Of a DNA stretch of 13,755 nt, positions 7,001 to 12,134 are shown one piece after another. The stretch is taken from NCBI GenBank assembly GCA_020438595.1, contig JAGQUI010000024.1, positions 1-13,755 of the forward strand. Direction: 5' to 3'. A model generated the notes under the pieces. The model ran no database searches. It was not told where the DNA came from and saw nothing but the letters and a program-made list of their open reading frames with translations. The translations under genes were made by a program, and so were the position numbers. Position 1 is the stretch's first letter, and each line of letters begins with the position of its first letter. The stretch comes from Propionibacteriaceae bacterium (GTDB lineage: Bacteria; Actinomycetota; Actinomycetes; Propionibacteriales; Propionibacteriaceae).

Positions 7001-8827
7001 CGGATGCGGCTGGTCGCCGCCTTCAACCACCAGCACGTGTTCCTCGACCCCGACCCGGACCCGGCGACATCCTTCGCCGAGCGCCGGCGGCTGTTCGAGA
7101 TGCCGGGCTCGACCTGGGCCGACTACGACCCGGCACTGGTCTCGGCCGGCGGCGGGGTGCACCGGCGGGACGCGAAGTCAGTGCCGGTCAGCGAGGCCGT
7201 TCGTGCCGTGCTCGGGCTGCCCGCCGGCACCGTCCGGCTCACGCCGGCCGAACTGGTCAGCGCGATCCTGCGGGCGCCGGTCGACCTGCTGTTCAACGGC
7301 GGGGTGGGCACGTTCGTGAAGGCGTCGACCGAATCCCACGCCGAGGCCGGCGACAAGGCGAACGACGCGGTGCGCGTGGACGGTGGCCAGGTGCGCGCGC
7401 GGTGCGTGGCCGAGGGCGGCAACCTCGGCTTCACCCAGCGCGGACGCGTGGAGTACGCCCAGGCCGGCGGACGGATGAACACCGACTTCATCGACAACTC
7501 CGCGGGCGTCGACACCTCCGACCACGAGGTGAACATCAAGATCCTGCTGGCCCCAGAGGTGGTGTCCGGGCGGCTCGAACCCGAGGCGCGCGACGACCTG
7601 CTCGCGTCCATGACCGACGAGGTCGCCCGGCTGGTGCTGGCGCACAACTTCGACCAGAACCTGGCCCTGGCCAACGCGATGTACCGGCGCACCGTGCTCG
7701 CCGGGCAGCACGAGGAGTGGATGCTCACCCTGGAGGCCGACGGCCTGCTCGACCGCGCGATCGAGGCGTTGCCGACCGGCGCGGAGATGGCGTCCCGGAT
7801 CGCCGCCGGCGACGGGCTCACCCGGCCGGAACTGGCCGTGCTGCTGTCGTACACGAAGATCGCGCTCGACCGGTGGGTGCTGGCGTCCGACCTGCCGGAC
7901 GACCCGTACCTGGCCGACCGGCTCGTGCAGTACTTCCCGGAGCCGTTGCGGGATCGGTACAGCGACCGGATGCCCGAGCACAGGCTGGCCAGGGAGATCA
8001 TCGCGACGGTGGCGGTGAACCGGTTCGTGAACAGCCAGGGCATCACCGCCTACCACCGGCTCTCGACCGAGACCGGCGCGGGGATCGCCGATATCATCCG
8101 CGCCCAGCTGGCGTCGCGGGCGATCTTCGCGGTGGGGCTCGACGAGGTGCGCCTGCGCCGCAACGCGGACATCGGCGCGGCCGACGCCACGGCGCTGCGC
8201 GTGACGCTGCGCCGGATGGTCGAACGCGCCACCCGCTGGCTGCTGCACCACCAGCGGGGCCCGCTCGACGTGACGGCGACCGTCGCAGCGTACGGCCCGC
8301 AGATCGCGGCCCTGCGTCCGGAACTCGCCCGGCTGCTCACCGGTGAGCAGGCGGACGCGGCCCGGGCCTACCAGCGGCGCTGGGAGGAGGCCGGCGTGCC
8401 CGGGGAGCTCGCGGCCACGATGGCCTCGGCGAGCCAGGCGCACACCCTGCTCAGCGTCGTGGAGGTGGCCGGGCGGCTCGGACTCGACCCGTTGCAGGTG
8501 GCCGAGGTGCACTACCGGCTCGCTGAGGCGGTGGGGATCGACGAACTGATCGCCGGCGTGGACGGCCTGTCCCGCCAGGTGCGCTGGGACGCGATGGCCC
8601 GCGCTGCACTGCGGGACGAGTTGCTCGCCGCCCACGCCGAACTGACCGCCGAGGTGCTCGCCGGGGCCGATCCCGCGGCGGCGCCGGAGGCGCTGATCGA
8701 GGCATGGCTCGCGTCCCAACCCGCCTGCGCGCACCGGATCGAGACCATCCACCAACTCGCCGACGGCCCGGCCGACGTGGCCCGGATGAACGTGGGGCTG
8801 GCCCAGGTGCGCTCGATGCTCGCCTAG
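4091..8827 (+). CDS. gdh: NAD-specific glutamate dehydrogenase, large 180-kDa type
   Basis: At 1578 residues this is a normal-length member of the large NAD-GDH class (about 1550-1650). It oxidatively deaminates glutamate to 2-oxoglutarate and ammonium with NAD+, normally a catabolic role. The first ~700 residues are the regulatory region with ACT-like segments. The catalytic core holds RGGLRWSDRREDFRTE (783-798) and VPSGAKGGF, where Lys819 is the expected catalytic lysine. A dinucleotide-binding stretch GIGDMAGDVFGNG spans about 953-965, followed by NGGVGT (1069-1074) and AEGGNLG (around 1108-1113). The C-terminal ~300 residues are a helical domain typical of the class. GTG 4091 is chosen because AAGGAG lies five bases upstream. 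In mycobacteria the orthologue is bound by the FHA protein GarA, linking it to PknG signalling; no garA is in this window. The following gene starts nine bases after the stop. Confidence 0.96.
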   Translation: MSSLVPGSSSGLRESLRSAALGAGPGDAVSARLVAAYLKHVPDPDLVGIDAATLAATVTAHLELGRARTEGEHLLRVIPSGQLPGVGADGSTLALLVTDDRPFLVDTVAMELTRQDWSLRRLFHPQLRVTRDAEGRLVDLAGGGAGLPESWIAVEIYPPLGESADSLVDRLGTGLRRVLDAVAIVVDDWQPMVARARAAQAELRGDDAPEAAEAVALLDWLASEAFVFLGCADYTLDGDRLVPVPGTGLGLLTDVTEPDSTTVPAAGERDPLVLLRDPRRSPVHRPVYLEHVAVRRYAADGSLLVEHRFLGLLAASAYTESVANIPVLAAKGERLLLGSGFAPHSHGWNAIRQVIATYPRDELFEATTDELAPIVAAVSALRERRQTRVFLRRARYGGFATAMVYLPRDRFNTDARLRIQQILLDRLGGEELEYTTLVSESVLIRLFFVVRLGADAPADPDAELIAREIAAASRSWDDDFVALVDALPSEQRGVEFSEAYTADYPPEVAVADLALANQLRGPDDLRLGLSAPLEDNDPSDLRLKVISHRSMSLTQAMPHLSVLGAEVIDERPYSWDLRGDRVMIYDFGLKLPPDLVDNAHVVGLRQRFMDVFRASWTGLCEADDLNRLVVAAGLDWRQVSWLRAVSRYLQQAGVPFSQPYLATALNAHPEIAAGLAEAFATKFDPGLALTDEARAAALEEQRQRLAAGLDAVASLDHDRILRAFLAVIDACVRTNAFAGTETLALKVLPAQLAMLPEPRPACEVFVYSPRVQGVHLRFGAVARGGLRWSDRREDFRTEVLGLVKAQLVKNTVIVPSGAKGGFVPQQLPPASDRAAWLAEGRTCYRLFVDALLSVTDNIVDGAVVAPERVRRYDGDDPYLVVAADKGTATFSDLANKVSVGRGYWLGDAFASGGSSGYDHKAVGITARGAWESVKRHFSELGVDPATDEFTCVGIGDMAGDVFGNGMLLSDRMRLVAAFNHQHVFLDPDPDPATSFAERRRLFEMPGSTWADYDPALVSAGGGVHRRDAKSVPVSEAVRAVLGLPAGTVRLTPAELVSAILRAPVDLLFNGGVGTFVKASTESHAEAGDKANDAVRVDGGQVRARCVAEGGNLGFTQRGRVEYAQAGGRMNTDFIDNSAGVDTSDHEVNIKILLAPEVVSGRLEPEARDDLLASMTDEVARLVLAHNFDQNLALANAMYRRTVLAGQHEEWMLTLEADGLLDRAIEALPTGAEMASRIAAGDGLTRPELAVLLSYTKIALDRWVLASDLPDDPYLADRLVQYFPEPLRDRYSDRMPEHRLAREIIATVAVNRFVNSQGITAYHRLSTETGAGIADIIRAQLASRAIFAVGLDEVRLRRNADIGAADATALRVTLRRMVERATRWLLHHQRGPLDVTATVAAYGPQIAALRPELARLLTGEQADAARAYQRRWEEAGVPGELAATMASASQAHTLLSVVEVAGRLGLDPLQVAEVHYRLAEAVGIDELIAGVDGLSRQVRWDAMARAALRDELLAAHAELTAEVLAGADPAAAPEALIEAWLASQPACAHRIETIHQLADGPADVARMNVGLAQVRSMLA

Positions 8828-8830
8828 GCT
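8825..8830 (+). promoter_or_regulatory. -10 box (TAGGCT) overlapping the gdh stop codon
   Basis: TAGGCT begins with the TAG stop of the glutamate dehydrogenase gene and ends seven bases before the GTG at 8837. The downstream gene has no clear ribosome-binding site apart from a GGGG run touching the start, so a leaderless internal transcript is plausible. No -35 consensus is visible in the gdh coding end. Confidence 0.4.
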
Positions 8831-8836
8831 GCAGGG

Positions 8837-9739
8837 GTGGACGCTGACCTGCAGGACTGGTGCGAGCGTGCACTGGGCTCCAGCCCGGAGGAGGTGTTCT
8901 TCCGCGCCGATTCGATGTCCGCGGTGTCCGGCGTGCTGCTCGCCGACCGCCGCCGGGTCGCCGTGAAGGCCCGCACGGCGTCGGATCGGGTGCTCGCCTG
9001 CGCGGAGGCGCACCGGAGGGCCATCGCGGCCGGCATCGACGCACCGGAACTGCTCGCCGGACCCGACCGGCTCGCGCCGAGTACCTGGGTGACGGCGGAG
9101 GCGTGGCGGCCGGAGGGCACCGTCCAGCCGCCCGGCGACGCGATCGCGGCCTACGCCGAGCTGGGGTGTCGGCTGGTCAGGGCGCTCGACGGCCTGGAGC
9201 CGTCGCGGTTCGCGCCTCCGCCGCCGTGGGCCTGGTACGACCACGACGACCCGGGCAGGGTGTGGCCACCGGCCGCGTCGCAGCGGTGGGATCCGGAGTC
9301 CCCGGTGGTGCCGGCGCGCCTGCGTCGGGTGGCTGCGGCCGCGCAGGAGCGGCTGCTCGCCGCGACGTCGCCGTCCGTGGTGGGGCACTGCGACCTCAAC
9401 GGGCTCAACGTGCGCTGGGCGGAGGGGCCGATCGTGCACGACTGGGACTCCCTCGCGGGACGCCCTGAGTGCGTCCTGGCCGGAATCCTCGCAGCCAACC
9501 ACGTCGAGCTCCCGGGCGCCGGCGCGATCGCGGACGTCCCGCGGACCCGAGCTCTTCTCGAGCGGTACCAGGAGTTGCGTCCGTTCAGCCCGGAGGAGGT
9601 CGAGGTCGCGTGGGCCGCGGGGACCTGGGTGGCCGCCTACAACGCGGCCTTCGAGTACCTCCACGGCACTCCGGGACGGGTGGTCGTGCAGCTCGACCGG
9701 GACGGCGCGGAGCGCCTGCGCCTCGCGGGCTGCGGGTGA
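8837..9739 (+). CDS. Phosphotransferase (APH/choline kinase-fold) family protein
   Basis: A 300-residue kinase-like protein. Lys44 in RVAVKA fits the ATP-binding lysine; VVGHCDLNGLN supplies the H-x-D-x4-N catalytic loop (His184, Asp186, Asn191); IVHDWDSL carries the metal-binding aspartate (Asp202 or Asp204). This is the aminoglycoside phosphotransferase/choline kinase fold, which covers many small-molecule kinases. Nothing here indicates antibiotic resistance, and the substrate is unknown. The GTG at 8837 is nine bases after the gdh stop; a TAGGCT box seven bases upstream suggests it can also be transcribed alone as a leaderless message. The PHP gene follows after 17 bases, so a gdh-kinase-PHP unit is likely. 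Confidence 0.8.
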   Translation: MDADLQDWCERALGSSPEEVFFRADSMSAVSGVLLADRRRVAVKARTASDRVLACAEAHRRAIAAGIDAPELLAGPDRLAPSTWVTAEAWRPEGTVQPPGDAIAAYAELGCRLVRALDGLEPSRFAPPPPWAWYDHDDPGRVWPPAASQRWDPESPVVPARLRRVAAAAQERLLAATSPSVVGHCDLNGLNVRWAEGPIVHDWDSLAGRPECVLAGILAANHVELPGAGAIADVPRTRALLERYQELRPFSPEEVEVAWAAGTWVAAYNAAFEYLHGTPGRVVVQLDRDGAERLRLAGCG

Positions 9740-9743
9740 TTGG

Positions 9744-9749
9744 CAGGAT
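9744..9749 (+). promoter_or_regulatory. Possible -10 box (CAGGAT) for the PHP gene
   Basis: CAGGAT is followed by the seven-base spacer GGGCGGC and the ATG at 9757. The position fits a leaderless start, but the first base departs from TANNNT. The gene may instead be read only from upstream promoters. Confidence 0.28.
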
Positions 9750-9756
9750 GGGCGGC

Positions 9757-10608
9757 ATGCGCATCGACCTGCACACGCACAGCTCGATCTCGGACGGGAC
9801 GGACACTCCCGCGGAGCTCGTCGCGGCTGCGGCGGCGGACCACGTGGACGTGATCGCGCTGTGCGACCACGACACGTTCGACGGCCTGGACACGGCGGGC
9901 GCGGCCGGGCGGAGATTCGGCGTCCGCGTGCTGCGGGGGATCGAGATCTCGGCGGAGCACGAGGGGGCTTCGGTGCACCTGCTCGGGTACGGCTGCCGGG
10001 TCGATGACGGCCCGCTGGGCGATGAGCTGGCCCGGATCCGCGAAGGGCGGACGGGCCGGATCCCCGCGATGCTGCAGCGGCTGGCCGACGCCGGGATGCC
10101 GATCGAGGACGTGCTGGCCGACGTCGTCGGGGACAGCCCCTCGGTGGGCCGTCCGCATCTGGCGGACGCGATGATCGCCAAGGGCTATGTGAGTGATCGC
10201 AGGGAGGCTTTCGACAGCTACCTCGCCGACGGCGGGCCGATGTTCGTGAAGCGCTACGCGACGCCGCTGGAGCTCGGTCTCGACCTGGTCCGTGCCGCCG
10301 GGGGAGCCACTGTGATCGCGCACCCCTGGGGACGGGTGAGCCGCGACCAGCTGCCTCGGGAGCTGCTGGCCCGGCTGGCGGCGTCCGGACGCCTCGACGG
10401 GCTCGAGGTGGACCACCAGGACCACGACGCGGCCACCCGCGCCGAACTGCACGCGGTGGTCGCGGACCTGGGCCTGCTCGCCACCGGGTCCTCGGACTAC
10501 CACGGCACCGGCAAGCAGGACCACGACTTGGCCTGCAACACCACCGCGCCCGAGGTGCTGGACGAGCTCGCCGTCCGTGTCGCCGCGCGCGGCGGCCGCC
10601 TCGAGTGA
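9757..10608 (+). CDS. PHP-domain phosphoesterase (YciV/RNase AM-like)
   Basis: A 283-residue PHP-domain metallo-hydrolase, close to the length of E. coli YciV (RNase AM), which removes 5' nucleotides from short RNAs and dephosphorylates 3',5'-nucleoside bisphosphates. Metal-site motifs are complete and in order: DLHTHS (Asp4, His6, His8), CDHDT (Asp37, His38, Asp39), GIEIS (Glu63), GRPHLA (His134), IAHPW (His189) and GSSDYHG (Asp247, His249). It is expected to be cytoplasmic with two or three divalent metals. An in-frame ATG at 9748 would add three residues (MGG); 9757 is preferred because family members begin right at the MxIDLHTHS strand. It is the third gene of the gdh-kinase-PHP run. Family assignment is firm; the exact substrate is inferred from the family. 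Confidence 0.88.
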   Translation: MRIDLHTHSSISDGTDTPAELVAAAAADHVDVIALCDHDTFDGLDTAGAAGRRFGVRVLRGIEISAEHEGASVHLLGYGCRVDDGPLGDELARIREGRTGRIPAMLQRLADAGMPIEDVLADVVGDSPSVGRPHLADAMIAKGYVSDRREAFDSYLADGGPMFVKRYATPLELGLDLVRAAGGATVIAHPWGRVSRDQLPRELLARLAASGRLDGLEVDHQDHDAATRAELHAVVADLGLLATGSSDYHGTGKQDHDLACNTTAPEVLDELAVRVAARGGRLE

Positions 10609-10611
10609 CTT

Positions 10612-10638
10612 CACCCGGTGGAGGGGAGTGGCGGTGGT
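10612..10638 (+). repeat. 27-bp G-rich repeat, copy A
   Basis: It begins CACCCGGTGG and ends GTGGCGGTGGT, and matches the copy at 11969-11995 at 26 of 27 positions (T versus A at position 8). It starts four bases after the PHP stop codon and lies about 70 bases before the aminopeptidase start. The GG runs could form a two-tetrad G-quadruplex on the + strand. No TANNNT box follows this copy. Function unknown. Confidence 0.75.
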
Positions 10639-10708
10639 CAATCCCTGCCCCGGTACCGCTGCGGCCGGCGGTGTGCAAGGCTGGGCGAACCGACCAGGGG
10701 AGGTCCGG

Positions 10709-11941
10709 ATGCCCGCGGAGGAACTGCTGCGCACGTACGCCCAGGTGGCGATCGAGGTGGGTCTGGGGGTGGAACCGGGCGACCGGGTGATGATCTCCGC
10801 GCCCGTCCAGCTGCCCGAGTTCGGGCGGATGCTCGTCGAGGCGGCCTACGACGCCGGTGCCGTCACCGCCGATATGCTGTGGTTCGACGACGGCGTCGAG
10901 CGGGCCCGCTTCACCCACGGAGGCGACGAATCGGCCTCTGCGATCAGTGGATTCAGCCAGTTCCTCAGGTGCTCCCATGACTCCGGGGCATCGGGGCTGC
11001 GGGTGCTCGCCGAGGATCCGGCGGCGCTGGCCGGTGCCGATCCTCAACGGGTCCAGCGGCACCGGCGGGTGAACGGCGAGTATCTGCACCCGGTGATGCA
11101 GGCGAGGGGCGACCTGAAGGTGCCGTGGGCGGTGATCGGCGCACCCATCCCCGCCTGGAGCCGGAGCGTCTTCGGTGACCTCGACCCCGAGGAGGCCACC
11201 GAGCGTCTCTGGGATGCGGTCCTGCGGGCCTGCCGGATCGACACTCCCGACCCGATCGCCGCCTGGCGGGCGCACTCCCAGGAACTGAACGACCGTGCGG
11301 CACACCTGAGTTCGCTGCCGATCCGGTCAGTGCGCTACGCCGGCCCCGGGACCGACCTCGTCCTCGGCATGACCGACCACGGGACCTGGAAGGGCGGCGG
11401 GGTGCGTACGCCGGCGGGGAAGCCGTTCGTGCCGAACATCCCCACCGAGGAGGTGTTCACCTCGCCGCACCGGATGAAGGCGGAGGGCACGGTCCGGGCC
11501 AGCAAGCCGCTGAGCTACTTCGGTGAGCTGATCGAGGACTTCTCCTTCGAGTTGTCCGAGGGCCGCGTGGTGTCCTGGAACGCCGGACACGGCGGGGAGG
11601 TGCTGGAGCGGGTCCTGGACACCGACGACGGATCGGTGCGGTTCGGGGAGGCCGCGATGGTCCCGATGAGCGGAGCGGTGGCCACCGAGGGGCTGGTGTG
11701 GAACAACATGCTCTACGACGAGAACGACGGCTGTCACATTGCGCTCGGCCAGTCCTACGCCTCCTGCTACGAGGGCTCCGAGGACCTCGGTCCGGACCAG
11801 CGGCTGGAGGCCGGGCTGAACTCGTCCGCGCTGCACGTGGACTTCGTGCTCGGCTGCCGGGAACTGGACGTGTTCGCGGTGTTGGACGATGGTTCGGAGA
11901 CCCCGATCCTGATCGGCGGCGAGTGGGGCTTCACCGTCTGA
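10709..11941 (+). CDS. M29-family metallo-aminopeptidase (AmpS/AmpT type)
   Basis: A 410-residue cytoplasmic aminopeptidase that removes N-terminal residues from peptides using two metal ions. All expected M29 ligand motifs are present: NIPTEEVFT (Glu248), GEAAMVP (Glu314), HIALGQSY (His343, Tyr350) and ALHVDFVLG (His376, Asp378). The spacings match Thermus and Staphylococcus members of the family, and the length is typical. The N-terminal half (LLRTYAQVAIEVGLGVEPGDRV, seen as LLRTYAQVAIEVGLG and VEPGDRV) fits the family's non-catalytic domain. The ATG at 10709 is chosen because AGGGGAGG lies five bases upstream, although the frame is open further upstream. Flanked on both sides by copies of a 27-bp repeat. 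Likely its own transcript, in the same direction as its neighbours. Confidence 0.92.
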   Translation: MPAEELLRTYAQVAIEVGLGVEPGDRVMISAPVQLPEFGRMLVEAAYDAGAVTADMLWFDDGVERARFTHGGDESASAISGFSQFLRCSHDSGASGLRVLAEDPAALAGADPQRVQRHRRVNGEYLHPVMQARGDLKVPWAVIGAPIPAWSRSVFGDLDPEEATERLWDAVLRACRIDTPDPIAAWRAHSQELNDRAAHLSSLPIRSVRYAGPGTDLVLGMTDHGTWKGGGVRTPAGKPFVPNIPTEEVFTSPHRMKAEGTVRASKPLSYFGELIEDFSFELSEGRVVSWNAGHGGEVLERVLDTDDGSVRFGEAAMVPMSGAVATEGLVWNNMLYDENDGCHIALGQSYASCYEGSEDLGPDQRLEAGLNSSALHVDFVLGCRELDVFAVLDDGSETPILIGGEWGFTV

Positions 11942-11968
11942 ACCACTTCCCCGACGTGGACTGACCCC

Positions 11969-11995
11969 CACCCGGAGGAGGGGAGTGGCGGTGGT
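11969..11995 (+). repeat. 27-bp G-rich repeat, copy B, at the trpS promoter
   Basis: The second copy of the repeat at 10612-10638, again on the + strand, with one difference. Its final T is the first base of the TAGATT -10 box, so this copy fills the -35 to -10 region of the trpS leader promoter, where no classical -35 hexamer is seen. It could be an operator, an activator site or a structure-forming sequence. Confidence 0.75.
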
Positions 11996-12000
11996 AGATT
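11995..12000 (+). promoter_or_regulatory. -10 box (TAGATT) for the trpS leader transcript
   Basis: TAGATT matches TANNNT. Its last base is seven bases before the GTG at 12007, so the transcript would start at the first codon of the tryptophan leader peptide, about 128 bases before trpS. There is no recognisable -35; the upstream region is the 27-bp repeat. Confidence 0.55.
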
Positions 12001-12006
12001 GTCGCC

Positions 12007-12039
12007 GTGCATTCGGGAACCTGCTGGTGGCGGCCGTAA
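12007..12039 (+). CDS. trpS leader peptide with tandem Trp codons
   Basis: A ten-codon frame, GTG to TAA, encoding MHSGTCWWRP. The two adjacent TGG codons are at 12025-12030. Tryptophan is rare, so a Trp-Trp pair in a tiny frame directly upstream of trpS is strong evidence for a regulatory leader. It has no ribosome-binding site; a TANNNT box seven bases upstream implies that the mRNA begins at the GTG, making a leaderless leader peptide. A ribosome starved of Trp-tRNA would stall on the TGG pair within segment 1 of the downstream RNA structure; one that finishes stops at 12037-12039, between segments 1 and 2. The peptide itself probably has no function. Confidence 0.75.
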   Translation: MHSGTCWWRP

Positions 12040-12095
12040 CGACGGCCCACCCCTGATTCCACCAACCCACGGCCGTCCGTCGCAGGCGGCCGTTT
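12026..12095 (+). promoter_or_regulatory. Tryptophan transcription attenuator of trpS
   Basis: Four complementary segments are visible. Segment 1 (GGTG 12026-12029 plus GGCCGT 12032-12037) pairs with segment 2 (ACGGCC 12042-12047 plus CACC 12048-12051) around an AACG loop. Segment 2 (GACGGCC 12041-12047) can instead pair over seven bases with GGCCGTC in segment 3 (12071-12077), the antiterminator. Segment 3 (ACGGCCG 12069-12075) can pair with segment 4 (CGGCCGT 12087-12093), the terminator. The Trp codons and the leader stop lie in segment 1. Stalling at TGG-TGG would sequester segment 1 and favour 2:3, giving readthrough into trpS; efficient translation would favour 3:4. Attenuators upstream of trpS have been predicted in some Streptomyces, so the mechanism is precedented. 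Confidence 0.7.
12069..12095 (+). terminator. Attenuator terminator hairpin (segments 3:4)
   Basis: A seven-base perfect stem, ACGGCCG with CGGCCGT, extendable by a T-G wobble (12076/12086) and a C-G pair (12077/12085) around a seven-base loop. It is followed by only three Ts (12093-12095), the first of them in the stem. The short U tract is weak by E. coli standards but common in high-GC actinobacteria. It ends 39 bases before the trpS start. Confidence 0.6.
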
Positions 12096-12134
12096 CGCAT
12101 GCCTGAGCCGGGCGGCGACCGATCGAGGAGAACG

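Noticed and set aside
4337..7162. A 941-codon open frame on the minus strand inside gdh
   Set aside because: It is a mirror of gdh codon bias, rich in Gly, Val, Gln, His and Arg, with no recognisable motif or ribosome-binding site.
8837..9739. Aminoglycoside resistance gene
   Set aside because: Only the general APH fold motifs are present; the gene sits in a housekeeping run behind gdh with no resistance context.
10612..10638. Copy A of the 27-bp repeat as a promoter for the aminopeptidase gene by analogy with copy B
   Set aside because: The bases after copy A (TCAATC) do not fit TANNNT, and no other clear -10 box was found before the start at 10709.
7178..11305. A very long open frame on the minus strand (about 1375 codons) opposite gdh, the kinase, PHP and aminopeptidase genes
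   Set aside because: It spans four well-supported + strand genes and their gaps, its product is low-complexity (Arg, Gly, His, Pro, Gln rich) with no domain, and such antisense frames are expected at this GC content.
12099..12134. Alternative trpS start at ATG 12099
   Set aside because: It has no ribosome-binding site, begins only four bases after the attenuator terminator, and the added residues (MPEPGGDRSRRT) are not like any synthetase; 12135 has GAGGAG at correct spacing.
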